DNA of 64,000 bases. Origin: JAHEFU01 sp041395205 (GTDB taxonomy: Bacteria > 4484-113 > JAFGCY01). Location of the stretch: positions 1-64,000 of the forward strand of contig JAWLAZ010000003.1 in NCBI GenBank assembly GCA_041395205.1, written 5' to 3'. This document shows, piece after piece, positions 6,831-15,589 of the stretch. The stretch's first letter is position 1; each line of letters opens with the position of its first letter. The notes below the pieces were generated by a model, which saw nothing but the letters and a program-made list of their open reading frames with translations, did no database searches and was not told where the DNA came from. The position numbers were made by a program, and so were the translations under genes.

Positions 6831-8375
6831 ATGACTAACGAGTTTAACAACCTGCTGGAAGAGGATCTTGCTGGTCGATCCTTAGCAGTAGGTCAAGTTG
6901 TGGACGGGACCGTTGTCCAGATCAGCGAAGACGGAGTCTTCGTGGACATCGGCGCTAAATCTGAAGGCCATCTCGAGCTCGACCAGATTTTCCAGGAAGA
7001 GCTCGCGACACTCAAGGTGGGCGACCCGGTCAAGGTTCGCATCATCAAGAAAAAGAACGGTGAGTATCACCTTTCAAAGAAGAGCGTCGATTACGAAGCC
7101 GCCTGGAACCTGCTGGTCGCTGACCGCAAGGAAGACAAGATCATCGAGATCAAGGTCGTCGAGAAGGTCAAGAACGGCTACATGGCCGAGGCCTACGAAC
7201 TGCTCCAGGGCTTCATCCACCACACGAACTTCAAGGGCCGTCCCACTGTCGGGGACGTTTACAAGGCCAAGATCCTCGACCTCAACCGCAAGGCGCGCAA
7301 GCTGGTGTTCACCCGCCGCGACCTGCTTGAGCGTGAGGAGACCGAGAGCCTCGAGCGCGACTTCGGCATGCTGCAGGAAGGCATGGTGATCGAAGGCCAG
7401 GTCGAGAAGCTCTCCCCCTACGGTGCATTCGTCAAGATCACCGATACGCTGACCGGTCTGCTGCACATCAGCGAGTTCAGCTTTGACCATGTCAAGAAGC
7501 CCAGCGAAGTGCTGAAGGCCGGTGACATGGTGCAGGCCAAGATCCTGCAGATTGACAAGGACAAGAAGAAGATCAGCCTGTCGCGCAAGGCGACCATGAA
7601 GGATCCGTTGATGACGATGATCCCGGGCGAGGAGCTGGACGGCAAGGTGGAGAGCCTGGCCGAGTTCGGCGTCTTCGTCAAGATGGACAACGGCGTCACG
7701 GGCCTCGTGCACATCAGCGAGATCAGCCACCGCCGCTGCAACCATCCGAGCGAGGTTGTCAGCGTGGGCGACCCGCTGCGCGTCAAGGTGCTGCGCATCC
7801 AGCCTGAGGACCGGCGCGTCAGCCTGTCCGCCAAGGCCTGTGAGCGCGATCCCTGGACTGAGGTCTACAGCCGCTACAGCGTCGGCCAGCGCGTCGAGGG
7901 CAACGTCAACCAGCTCATGCAGAGCGGCATGGTGATGAAGCTTGACGAGTTCTTCGAGGCCTTCATCCCGATCAGCGAAATCAGCGAGGAGCGCATCAAC
8001 CATCCGAGCGACATGTTCGAAGAAGGTGCCGAGACCGCCGGAACGATCATCTCCATCGACACCGCCAAGCGCCGCATCCGCGTCAGCCTGCGCCGTGTGG
8101 ATGAGTCCATCACCGACGCTCCCGCCGAGGTCAAGGGCATCGGCGACGCCGGTGGGATGGGCACGGAGATCACCGCTACGGCCGGCCGCGTGACGCTGGG
8201 CGACATCCTGGGCAGCAAGCTGGATCTGACGAACGTCGCCAGCAAGGAGAAGCCTGCCAAGGAGGAAGCCAAGGCTCCCGTTGCCACAGCCGCTCCGGTC
8301 GAGGAGCCCGCTCCCGCCGAGGAGCCGGCTGCCGAGGAGAACGGCGAGGCTGCTGACGAAAGCAGCGAGGGCTGA
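6831..8375 (+). CDS. rpsA: 30S ribosomal protein S1 (bS1)
   Basis: RNA-binding protein that helps mRNA dock on the 30S subunit. The 514 residues contain five S1 domains at about 18-84, 96-164, 183-250, 266-335 and 350-420; domains 3 and 4 are most canonical ('GAFVKI..GLLHISE', 'GVFVKMDNGVTGLVHISE'), while 2 and 5 are degenerate. The C-terminal 60 residues are an acidic Ala/Pro/Glu tail with no S1 repeat, so the protein is shorter in domain count than the six-domain E. coli form. GGAGA upstream of the ATG. First gene of a co-directional run with coaE (8-nt gap), the transglycosylase and gcvT. A possible extended -10 (TGCTAGCAT) lies at 6786-6794. Confidence 0.92.
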   Translation: MTNEFNNLLEEDLAGRSLAVGQVVDGTVVQISEDGVFVDIGAKSEGHLELDQIFQEELATLKVGDPVKVRIIKKKNGEYHLSKKSVDYEAAWNLLVADRKEDKIIEIKVVEKVKNGYMAEAYELLQGFIHHTNFKGRPTVGDVYKAKILDLNRKARKLVFTRRDLLEREETESLERDFGMLQEGMVIEGQVEKLSPYGAFVKITDTLTGLLHISEFSFDHVKKPSEVLKAGDMVQAKILQIDKDKKKISLSRKATMKDPLMTMIPGEELDGKVESLAEFGVFVKMDNGVTGLVHISEISHRRCNHPSEVVSVGDPLRVKVLRIQPEDRRVSLSAKACERDPWTEVYSRYSVGQRVEGNVNQLMQSGMVMKLDEFFEAFIPISEISEERINHPSDMFEEGAETAGTIISIDTAKRRIRVSLRRVDESITDAPAEVKGIGDAGGMGTEITATAGRVTLGDILGSKLDLTNVASKEKPAKEEAKAPVATAAPVEEPAPAEEPAAEENGEAADESSEG

Positions 8376-8383
8376 GTCCCGCG

Positions 8384-8974
8384 ATGATCCTCGGGATCAC
8401 GGGCGGCATCGCCAGCGGCAAGAGCACCGTGACCGGGATTCTCAGGCAACTGGGAGCCCGCGTGGTGGACTGTGACGACCTGGCCCGCTGCCTGACCGAT
8501 CACGAGCCTGACATACTGAACACAATCCGCACCCGCTTCGGAGAGAAGTACTTCTCCGGGGCGGGTGCTCTGCTTCGGGGGGAGCTCGGCGGACTGATTC
8601 TGCGGGATGCACAGGCCCGCATGGAGCTGAATGCCATCCTGCATCCACCGGTGATTGCCGCATGCCGGCGCCTGGCAGAGGATGCCAGGAGCCGCAGTGA
8701 ACCACTGGTAATCTGCGCGCCACTGCTGATCGAGGCTGATATGCTATATTTGGTCGATCGGGTCTGGCTCGTGAGGTGCAGGAGGGAGCAGCAGATCGAG
8801 CGGCTGATGCAGCGTAACGGCATCGAGCGCAGCCAGGCCGAGCTGTGGCTTTCCATCCAGCTGCCGCTGGAGGAAAAACATAAATATGCCGATGACGTCA
8901 TAGATAACAGCGTCAATGGCACAGAGGGTTTAGCAGATGAGATTTCCCGCCGCTGGACTGCGTTCATCCGGTGA
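8384..8974 (+). CDS. coaE: Dephospho-CoA kinase
   Basis: Last step of coenzyme A synthesis: ATP-dependent phosphorylation of the 3'-OH of dephospho-CoA, in the cytoplasm. The 196 residues match the family. P-loop GGIASGKST spans residues 7-15; 'VVDCDDLAR' supplies the conserved Asp after the first helix; 'LIEADMLYLVDRVWLV' and the lid region 'QQIERLMQRNGIERSQAE' follow. It starts eight nt after the rpsA stop and overlaps the next gene by 38 nt, so the three are probably cotranscribed. Confidence 0.93.
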   Translation: MILGITGGIASGKSTVTGILRQLGARVVDCDDLARCLTDHEPDILNTIRTRFGEKYFSGAGALLRGELGGLILRDAQARMELNAILHPPVIAACRRLAEDARSRSEPLVICAPLLIEADMLYLVDRVWLVRCRREQQIERLMQRNGIERSQAELWLSIQLPLEEKHKYADDVIDNSVNGTEGLADEISRRWTAFIR

Positions 8975-10118
8975 GTGGTTGAGGCAGGCCGCGCGCCTTG
9001 CGTGCGTGGCTGCGCTGCTGTGCGCGGTGATGTCAACCTGGGCTGGCAGGGCGGAAGCAAAACAGGAGATGAGCGCCGAGGAAGCCTATCGCGCCGTGCT
9101 CTCCTGGGCCACGCAGAACAACAACCGCCAGTACCTGGATGAACTGTACCTGCAGATCGAAAGTGCGGCTTCCCGCTACCGCGTGCCGCCGGAACTGGCC
9201 CTTGCCGTGATCGGTGCTGAAGCACGCTACGGCCAGCGCATCAGCTATGCCCGCTATGACTCATGGCAGCTCTATGACAAGACCACCGGCCAGACCCGGG
9301 AAAGCTACCCGGAGGTCACCGCCGACCTGCACACCATGCTCAGTGAGCTGCGCTACATCATGAGCCGCAGCAACACCATGGAGCAGGCGATCCATGAATA
9401 CTGGTGCGGTCCCGACGGCGAATTCAACAAGGACAGCTACGAACAGTTCAGCACGGCCTTCTCGAAGATCTGGACCGCGCTTGAGGAATATGCCAAGGAT
9501 CGCAAGAGCGCGCCCGCGCAGTCCGGTTCCGATGACTTCACCTACAAGGGTGCCACCACGAGCTGGGGGCATATTGAAGGCGGGGACATGAAGAACTGGA
9601 AGAGCAAGCTCCAGCCGATCCCCAAGAGCTATGCCGAACTGAAGGTCTACAAGGAGGAGTCGGCTTACAGCGCCGCGATCCGCAAGCTCAACAGCAAGGT
9701 CACGCAGGCCGATGCCGAAATGATCGCGCGCATCATCCTCAACTACTGCGACCAGGCCGATGTCAACACGGTCGACCCGCGCCTGATCATGAGCATCGTC
9801 TGCGCCGAGAGCCGCTTCAACAAGAACGCCCGCAGCCGCGTCGGTGCGCTGGGGCTGGGTCAGCTGATGCCGGCGACCGCCAAGGGGATGGGGATCTCCG
9901 ACCCGATGGATCCCGTGCAGAACCTCTGGGGCTGCGTGCGCTACGTGGAGCGGGAAATCAACCGCTGGGCCAAGCATCCGGACGCGCTTGACAGGGTTCT
10001 CGCAAGCTATAATGCAGGCCCCGGTGCCGTGCAGAAATACAACGGCATCCCTCCCTACAAGGAGACCCAGAACTACGTGAAGATCGTCAAGCGCTACTAC
10101 GCCGACTTCACGAATTAA
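8937..10118 (+). CDS. Lytic transglycosylase (SLT domain), exported
   Basis: Predicted periplasmic peptidoglycan-cleaving enzyme of 393 residues. A signal peptide (about residues 15-41, ending GRAEA) is followed by an N-terminal SLT-like region (about 80-185, 'VPPELALAVIGAEARYG', Glu95) and a canonical C-terminal Slt70-type domain (about 275-390) with catalytic Glu291 in CAESRFN, 'GALGLGQLMPATA' and 'LASYNAGPGAV'. Two SLT-like units in one chain is unusual; the first lacks the GLMQ and YNAG signatures and may be structural or substrate-binding. Its start lies inside coaE, 38 nt before that stop codon, with AGAGGG upstream, which suggests translational coupling. Confidence 0.87.
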   Translation: MRFPAAGLRSSGEWLRQAARLACVAALLCAVMSTWAGRAEAKQEMSAEEAYRAVLSWATQNNNRQYLDELYLQIESAASRYRVPPELALAVIGAEARYGQRISYARYDSWQLYDKTTGQTRESYPEVTADLHTMLSELRYIMSRSNTMEQAIHEYWCGPDGEFNKDSYEQFSTAFSKIWTALEEYAKDRKSAPAQSGSDDFTYKGATTSWGHIEGGDMKNWKSKLQPIPKSYAELKVYKEESAYSAAIRKLNSKVTQADAEMIARIILNYCDQADVNTVDPRLIMSIVCAESRFNKNARSRVGALGLGQLMPATAKGMGISDPMDPVQNLWGCVRYVEREINRWAKHPDALDRVLASYNAGPGAVQKYNGIPPYKETQNYVKIVKRYYADFTN

Positions 10119-10138
10119 GCACTCAGAGGAACACGGGA

Positions 10139-11278
10139 ATGGCAATGGAGCACCATGCGGTGAAGCATACGGCGCTGCACAGGCGTCACCTTGATCTCGG
10201 CGCGCGGATGGGAGAATTCGCGGGCTACATGATGCCGCTGTGGTATTCGAGCATCAAGGAGGAGCACGAGGCCGTGCGCAGCGGGGTGGGGCTGTTCGAC
10301 CTCTCCCACATGGGTGAGTTCTTCATCACCGGCCCGCAGGCCTTTGACCTCTGCCAGTACCTGACCTGCAACGACCTGCGCCGCATCGGCGACGGGCAGT
10401 GCCAGTACACGCTGTTCCCCACGCCGGAGGGCGGCACGGTGGACGACCTGATCGTCTACCAGCAGACCCCCGAAAGCTACATGATGGTTGTCAACGCCAG
10501 CAACATTGACAAGGACTACGCCTGGGTCACGAAGCACAACCGCTTTGACTGCACGGTGGAGAATGCCAGCGACGCATATTCCCTCGTGGCGGTGCAGGGC
10601 CCGAAGACCAACGCGCTGCTGGAGGCCTTCGGCATCAAGGGCATCGCCGCCATGCCGCAGTTCAGCTGGAAGCGCATGAAGCTGCACAGCCGCAACCTGA
10701 TCGTCTGCGGCACCGGCTACACCGGTGAGCGCGGCTTCGAGATCATCGTTGCCAACGAGGATGCGGGCTGGCTCTGGGACGCGCTGATGAAGGTCGGTGC
10801 GCAGTTCGGCGTGAAGCCGATCGGGCTCGGCGCGCGTGACACCCTGCGCCTGGAGATGGCCTACAGCCTGTATGGCCAGGAGCTGGATGATGAGACCTCC
10901 GCCCTGGAGGCGGGCCTGGCCTGGTACGTGCGCACCGGCGTGGACTTCATCGGCGTCGAGAAGCTGCGTGAGCAGGAGCAGGCCGGTCCGGGCCGCAAGG
11001 TCGTGGGCCTCGTTGTCACCGAGGAGAAGCGCAGCGCCGCCCCGCGCCATGGCGCGCCGGTCTACAGCGCGGAGGGTGAGGACATCGGTGAGGTCACCAG
11101 TGGCAGCTTCAGCCCCTCGCTGGACAAAGGCATCGCGCTCGCCAGCCTGAAGCGCGGCTACTGGGAGCCGGGGATGCAGGTCCAGATCGAGATCCGCGGC
11201 CGGCGCATGAATGCCGAGATCGTCAACCTGCCCTTCTACCGCAAGCCCAAGCCGAAGAAGAAGGCAAAGGCCAAGTAG
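10139..11278 (+). CDS. gcvT: Aminomethyltransferase (glycine cleavage system T protein)
   Basis: Transfers the methylene group from aminomethyl-lipoyl H protein to tetrahydrofolate and releases ammonia. 379 residues, slightly longer than E. coli GcvT (about 364) because of a Lys-rich tail. Conserved blocks: 'GLFDLSHMGEF', 'TPEGGTVDDLIVY' (folate-site Asp region), 'GYTGERGFEI', 'GLGARDTLRLEM', and a C-terminal barrel domain with 'TSGSFSPSLDKGIALA'. AGAGGA sits six nt before the first of two closely spaced ATGs, so that one was chosen. gcvH and gcvP are not nearby, which is common when the system is dispersed. It lies 20 nt after the transglycosylase. Confidence 0.92.
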   Translation: MAMEHHAVKHTALHRRHLDLGARMGEFAGYMMPLWYSSIKEEHEAVRSGVGLFDLSHMGEFFITGPQAFDLCQYLTCNDLRRIGDGQCQYTLFPTPEGGTVDDLIVYQQTPESYMMVVNASNIDKDYAWVTKHNRFDCTVENASDAYSLVAVQGPKTNALLEAFGIKGIAAMPQFSWKRMKLHSRNLIVCGTGYTGERGFEIIVANEDAGWLWDALMKVGAQFGVKPIGLGARDTLRLEMAYSLYGQELDDETSALEAGLAWYVRTGVDFIGVEKLREQEQAGPGRKVVGLVVTEEKRSAAPRHGAPVYSAEGEDIGEVTSGSFSPSLDKGIALASLKRGYWEPGMQVQIEIRGRRMNAEIVNLPFYRKPKPKKKAKAK

Positions 11279-11406
11279 GAAGCGGGCTCCTCCTGCATTT
11301 CGTCATGCAATCGTCATGCCATCCGGCTGCTTCCGTGCGCACATACGCATTCAGGCTGGCAAGCAGCGCAGCCCACTTTCAGGTTCAGTCCCTGTGTAAT
11401 TCCGGA

Positions 11407-13002
11407 CTAGTGCAGGAAGTGGCGGTTGGGGGCGAAGATCAGCGGCACCTTGAGCTGGTTGGCCATGGCCACGACCTCCACGTCCCGCTTCGATCCACCC
11501 GGTGCCACGACGCAGCCGAACTTCGCCTTGGCAGCCATCTCGATGCTGTCGGCGAAGGGGAAGAAGCCGTCGCTGATCAGCACGGCACCCTTGCAGTCCT
11601 TGCCGGCGTTCTTGATGGCGATCTCCGCCGCATCCACGCGTGACATCTGGCCGAGACCGGCGCCGATCATCACACCGTCCCTGACGACGCACAGCGAGTT
11701 GCTCTTCAGATGGCGGATGATGCTCAGGCCGAAGAGGATGTCCTCGCGCAGCTCGTCATCCGGCTTGGTCTGGCTGACGAGGTCGAGGTTCTCCCACTTC
11801 TCCTCGATGTTGTCAAAATCCTGCAGCAGGGCTCCGAAGATGTTGATGTTGACCTTCGGGCTCTGCTGGCGCACGCTGCGCACCAGATCCAGGTCAACCT
11901 CGAGCAGGCGCCAGTTCTTCTTCTGCTTGAGCGTGTCGAGTGCGTCCTTCGTGTAGGAGGGGGCGATGACGACCTCGAGGAAGGTGCGCTTCAGCTCCTC
12001 CGCCATGGCCTTGTCCACCTCGCTGTTGAGGCTGACGATCCCGCCGAAGGCACTCTTGGCATCGGCCTCGCGCGCATTGATGTAGGTCCTGACGGCGTTG
12101 TCACCGATGGCGATCCCGCAGGGGTTGGTGTGCTTGACGACGCAGGCCGCAAAGGGCTTCGAGAAGTTGCCGGCGACCACGGACACCGCTGCCGCGGCAT
12201 CCAGGTAGTTGTTGTAGCTCATGTCCTTGCCCTGGTGGACCTTGAAGGGCAGGGAGGGAATGCCGGTCATCGTGTAACGTGCGGCCTGCTGGTGCGGGTT
12301 CTCACCGTAACGCAGCTTCTCGCTCTTCTTGAGCGTAAGCGTGATGCGGTCCTCGAACATCTCGCTCGGCAGCTCGACCGTCATGTCCTCGCTGGCGTCG
12401 CTCAGTTCCACCGGCGCCGCTTCCTCGAAGTAGGCAGCAATGGCGGCTTCATACTCATATGTCTTCTTGAAGGCATCGCGGGCCAGCTTCAGGCGGTACT
12501 CATCGGAGACATCGCCATGGTCCTTGATGTAGCGCATCACCTCGCGGTACTGCTCGATGTCGCTGACGATGCAGACATTGCGGTGGTTCTTGGCCGCAGC
12601 ACGCACCATGCTCGGACCGCCGATGTCAATCAATTCGATCGCCTCAGCCAGTTTGGTGCTGCCGGCCTTGACCTTCTCATGGAAGGGATAGAAGTTGACG
12701 ACCACCATGTCGAAGGGCTTGATGCCGGCCTTCTTCATGTCCTTCTGATGCTCCGCATCACTGGGGTCGGCCAGGATGCCGCCGAACACCATTGGATGGA
12801 TGGTCTTCACGCGGCCGCCGAGGATTTCCGGGGAACGGATGGACTTGGACAGTTCCTTGACGGGAACGTCCGCCTCCTTGAGCTTCAGATACGTGCCCCC
12901 AGTCGAATAGATCTCATAGCCGAGCTTGACGAGGTCCCTCGCAAACGTCGTAATGTAGCGTTTGTCAGAAACACTGATCAATGCCCTCTTCTTGCCAGTC
13001 AT
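11407..13002 (-). CDS. purH: Bifunctional AICAR formyltransferase / IMP cyclohydrolase
   Basis: Catalyses the last two steps of de novo IMP synthesis. 531 residues, normal length. The N-terminal MGS-like IMP cyclohydrolase domain starts with 'RALISVSDK' and has 'EIYSTGGTYLKL' and 'GGRVKTIHPMVFGGIL'; the AICARFT domain has 'LRYGENPHQQAARY', 'VVKHTNPCGIAIG' and 'SDGFFPFADSIEMAA', and ends with the family-typical 'APNRHFLH'. GGGAGC lies six nt before the ATG. Monocistronic, convergent with gcvT; promoter box at 13031-13036. Confidence 0.96.
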   Translation of the reverse strand: MTGKKRALISVSDKRYITTFARDLVKLGYEIYSTGGTYLKLKEADVPVKELSKSIRSPEILGGRVKTIHPMVFGGILADPSDAEHQKDMKKAGIKPFDMVVVNFYPFHEKVKAGSTKLAEAIELIDIGGPSMVRAAAKNHRNVCIVSDIEQYREVMRYIKDHGDVSDEYRLKLARDAFKKTYEYEAAIAAYFEEAAPVELSDASEDMTVELPSEMFEDRITLTLKKSEKLRYGENPHQQAARYTMTGIPSLPFKVHQGKDMSYNNYLDAAAAVSVVAGNFSKPFAACVVKHTNPCGIAIGDNAVRTYINAREADAKSAFGGIVSLNSEVDKAMAEELKRTFLEVVIAPSYTKDALDTLKQKKNWRLLEVDLDLVRSVRQQSPKVNINIFGALLQDFDNIEEKWENLDLVSQTKPDDELREDILFGLSIIRHLKSNSLCVVRDGVMIGAGLGQMSRVDAAEIAIKNAGKDCKGAVLISDGFFPFADSIEMAAKAKFGCVVAPGGSKRDVEVVAMANQLKVPLIFAPNRHFLH

Positions 13003-13030
13003 TGACAGCTCCCGGAAAAATATCGCGCAT

Positions 13031-13039
13031 ACTATACCA
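13031..13039 (-). promoter_or_regulatory. Extended -10 promoter of purH
   Basis: TGGTATAGT on the minus strand (TG-n-TATAGT) gives a leader of about 20 nt containing the GGGAGC ribosome-binding site. No PurR-like palindrome is apparent. Confidence 0.55.
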
Positions 13040-13092
13040 CGCCCGGGAGAGTACTGCAGATTTGAATAATGCCGGTCCGGCGAGCGGCCAGC

Positions 13093-13335
13093 TCAGTCCT
13101 GCTGAGGCTGCTCCAGCTGCAGGATGTGGATGCGGTTTTCCATTTCATCCCTCACCGCCTGGTAGATCCTGCGCCTGAGCCTGCTCTCGAGCATCTGATA
13201 GATACCGCTCGGCTTGCCGCAGGCCGGGCAGTGCAGTTCCTCGCGCTGGTCCAGCAGTTTCACATCAAGCTCGCAGGCTTCCCGGCAGGCGGGGCAGACC
13301 AGGCGGACACGCTCGGGAAGGCGCACATGGATCAT
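13093..13335 (-). CDS. Small zinc-ribbon protein
   Basis: An 80-residue protein with two CPAC motifs (Cys14/Cys17 and Cys36/Cys39) separated by about 18 residues, which should bind one zinc as a treble-clef or ribbon. The C-terminal 35 residues are charged and helical ('RLRRRIYQAVRDEMENRI'). No enzyme signature. It starts two nt after the stop of the Cys-rich TIR-like gene, so the two are almost certainly one transcript and perhaps partners. I do not recognise a named family. An RNA, DNA or protein adaptor is possible. Confidence 0.65.
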   Translation of the reverse strand: MIHVRLPERVRLVCPACREACELDVKLLDQREELHCPACGKPSGIYQMLESRLRRRIYQAVRDEMENRIHILQLEQPQQD

Positions 13336-13337
13336 GC

Positions 13338-14249
13338 TCAGGCCTCCGGCTTGATGTAGGCGCTGAAGTGCTCAATCAGGTTCTGCTTGAGCATCTCGAC
13401 GTTCTCGTATTCGACGATGTCATGCTGCATGTAGCCGAGCACCGGCGGGGCAGGGGCAGTCACGCTGTGCAGCAGGGCGCTGCGGCGGCCCAGCCCGTAG
13501 TTGATGCCGAGCAGCATCAGGGAGTTGGTGTCCCACTCATCCAGATTGAGCAGGGTGTAGCCGCCCTCCTGGCAGTTCTCGCAGCAGCGGCAGAGCTTCT
13601 CGTCGTCCGTGATTTCCTCATCGATGCGGTAGGGATTGAGGTTGAGTGACTTCAGGGCCGGAGCGATGGCCTCGTTGTACAGGTAGTCATTCTGATCCGT
13701 CCTGCGCAGGATCACCGTGACCTTGCGCCCCTGGTAGACCGGGAACTTGCGGCACTTGCCCTCGGGGAAGCGCCAGCAGCGGATCGGCGTCAGGGGCGGG
13801 CTGTCATCCAGCTGCACTCCATAGTCCATGCGGATGTCCCGGGCCAGGTCCGCAACCAGCTGGTCCTCGATGTTGATGCTGATGCTCGCGGTAGTTGCCG
13901 GCTGCGTGATCTCGCCGACGATGGATGGCACCGGGCTGCAGAGTGAGCATTCCTCACAGGTCTTGAGGCTGTAGAGCCGGATGTTGAGCGCCTTGCAGGC
14001 CATGCTGACAACGACCCGGCCTTCACCGCGGTAGGGCTTGAGCTCGGTGCCGACACTGAGGTAACGGCACTGGGGCTCGGCAACGATGCCCGGCACATCG
14101 CAGTTCTGGCAGGTCAAGGGATCGACTTCCGAGACGTAGGAATCCGTGCTGATCGTGCACGAGGCCGTGCCGCGGCTGACGCGGCGGAAGGCACAGCGCG
14201 GCGTATTGAGGAATGTCTCCTCGCGGAACTCTTCTGGCTTCTGGTCCAT
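13338..14249 (-). CDS. Cysteine-rich protein with a TIR/deoxyribosyltransferase-like domain
   Basis: A 303-residue protein with 15 cysteines. The N-terminal half has CxxC-type clusters (C47/C50, C98/C101/C104) that could hold zinc or Fe-S. From about residue 175 the pattern fits the TIR/nucleoside 2-deoxyribosyltransferase-like (STIR) fold: 'GRKVTVILRRTD', 'YNEAIAPALKSLNLNPYRID', 'CENCQEGGYTLLNLDEW' and 'SLMLLGINYGLGR'. The last block normally reads N-V-x-x-E-L-G; here the catalytic Glu is Leu, so nucleotide binding without hydrolysis is likelier than an active NADase. The frame runs 66 codons further upstream through the divergent promoter; ATG 14249 starts the compositionally normal part but has no clear ribosome-binding site. 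Role unknown. Confidence 0.6.
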   Translation of the reverse strand: MDQKPEEFREETFLNTPRCAFRRVSRGTASCTISTDSYVSEVDPLTCQNCDVPGIVAEPQCRYLSVGTELKPYRGEGRVVVSMACKALNIRLYSLKTCEECSLCSPVPSIVGEITQPATTASISINIEDQLVADLARDIRMDYGVQLDDSPPLTPIRCWRFPEGKCRKFPVYQGRKVTVILRRTDQNDYLYNEAIAPALKSLNLNPYRIDEEITDDEKLCRCCENCQEGGYTLLNLDEWDTNSLMLLGINYGLGRRSALLHSVTAPAPPVLGYMQHDIVEYENVEMLKQNLIEHFSAYIKPEA

Positions 14250-14342
14250 GTGATTAGAGGATATATGCAGGATGTTGCGGAAGTGTGATTTGTTCCATTT
14301 CCCGGCGAACTGACCCGGCCGGGATATCGGATGGCCCCGGGC

Positions 14343-14348
14343 TATAAT
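14343..14348 (+). promoter_or_regulatory. -10 box abutting the GT9 gene start (leaderless)
   Basis: Perfect TATAAT, seven nt (TGGTGCC), then TTG. Expected transcription start coincides with the TTG. Confidence 0.65.
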
Positions 14349-14355
14349 TGGTGCC

Positions 14356-15402
14356 TTGAAGCAGGAGACGCAGGCCAACAGAATCATCATCATCGACTGG
14401 TCCATGATCGGCGACCTCGTCATGCTGAGCCCTGCGGTGGACTGCATCGTTGAGAACTACCCGGATGCGATGATCAGCATCCTCGGCGCACCCGCCAGCA
14501 TCAGTGTCTACAAGCATCACCCGCGCATCAGCGAGCTGATCCCCTATGACCGCAGCAAGGGTGACTGGGACATCGGCAACTTCCGCGCGGCCGCCCGCCT
14601 GCTGGCTGAGCGCAGCTTCGACCTGGGCTTCATCTTCCACAACAGCCTCGGCAGCGCGCTGATGGCCAAGCTCGGCAGGGTCCAGCGTCGCGTGGGTTAC
14701 TGCAACGAAATGCGCGATGCGCTGCTGACGGACCGCCTGCGCATGTCCGACATCCCCCAGCACCTGATCGAGACCAAGCTTGACCTGCTGCGCCAGTTCG
14801 GGCTTGAGCCGCAGTCCACCACGGAGTATGTACACATTGACCAGAACCGTGCGCGGCGCTGGCTGCGGGAGAAGCTGGGACCGAACCTCGGACGCAGCCG
14901 GCCGATTGTCGGGATCAGCCTCGGGGCCACGCGCAACTACAAGATGTGGTCAGGGCAGGGCATGGAAGCACTGATCAACCGCTTCCCCGTGAACAGCATC
15001 GACCTCGTATTCCTCGGTGCTCCGCATGAGCGGCCGCTGTTCGAGGGGGTCTACAGCTACAACAACACCGTGGTGGATCTGGTCGGTGAGACAACCATCG
15101 AGGAACTGACCTGGGTGCTGGACAAGCTGGATCTGTACATCGGTCCGGACAGCGGGCCGATGCATCTGGCGACCGGGCGGGATACTCCGGTGGTGGCGCT
15201 GTTCGGTGCGACCAATCCTTCGGTCTGTGGTCCGTACAACTACGAAAAGGCACGCATCATCCGCAGTGAGAAGATCTGCAGTGAATGCGACAAGACCCAG
15301 GGCAAGAACATCAGTGCCTGCCTGCATACGATTGACCCGGATGAGGTCTACAGCGCCGCCGTCGAGCTGCTTTCAGCCCACAGTCCGAACTGGCAGGGCT
15401 AA
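14356..15402 (+). CDS. Glycosyltransferase family 9 (heptosyltransferase-like)
   Basis: Predicted ADP-heptose-dependent transferase acting at the inner face of the cytoplasmic membrane on LPS core or another surface glycan. 348 residues with a GT-B fold: the N-terminal 'SMIGDLVMLSPAVDCIVENYP' block is the acceptor-side GT9 signature, and 'IGPDSGPMHLATGRDTPVVA' with 'LFGATNPSVCGP' is the donor-site signature. The signature strand begins well before the first ATG (14404), so initiation must be upstream; TTG at 14356 lies seven nt after a perfect TATAAT, which indicates a leaderless TTG start. Divergent from the TIR-like gene. Exact sugar unknown. Confidence 0.83.
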   Translation: MKQETQANRIIIIDWSMIGDLVMLSPAVDCIVENYPDAMISILGAPASISVYKHHPRISELIPYDRSKGDWDIGNFRAAARLLAERSFDLGFIFHNSLGSALMAKLGRVQRRVGYCNEMRDALLTDRLRMSDIPQHLIETKLDLLRQFGLEPQSTTEYVHIDQNRARRWLREKLGPNLGRSRPIVGISLGATRNYKMWSGQGMEALINRFPVNSIDLVFLGAPHERPLFEGVYSYNNTVVDLVGETTIEELTWVLDKLDLYIGPDSGPMHLATGRDTPVVALFGATNPSVCGPYNYEKARIIRSEKICSECDKTQGKNISACLHTIDPDEVYSAAVELLSAHSPNWQG

Positions 15403-15459
15403 CTCAGCGGCATTCGGGATGCCACTTAACGGATATTTGTGTAATCCCGGTATTAAAAT

Positions 15460-15589
15460 GTGATCGGCGTTATACACGGGGCATTGCGAAGCCGATTAAG
15501 TAGCAGGCCGGACGTCGCCGGCCCGGCGGAAACGAGATGGGGTTTACCGCCCGGATCCTTCCGGGGATCCAAACGAGGTGAGAATAGGA
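15460..15589 (+). promoter_or_regulatory. Structured leader of the thioredoxin-fold gene
   Basis: A possible -10 (TAAAAT, 15454-15459) precedes about 120 nt of leader with two clear hairpins: GGCCGG/CCGGCC with a 6-nt loop (15506-15523) and GGATCC/GGATCC with a 6-nt loop (15553-15570), the second ending five nt before the GAGG ribosome-binding site. The layout suggests control of translation, but I do not recognise a known riboswitch class. Confidence 0.4.

Noticed and set aside
14250..14447. 66-codon N-terminal extension of the TIR-like gene
   Set aside because: It covers the divergent GT9 promoter and the start of the GT9 gene on the other strand, and its composition differs from the rest of the protein.
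15460..15589. Cyclic-di-GMP (GEMM) riboswitch before the thioredoxin-fold gene
   Set aside because: A GGGGTTTACCG string recalls the 3' part of GEMM, but the GGGCAAACC and ACGCAAAGC parts are absent, so I list only a structured leader.
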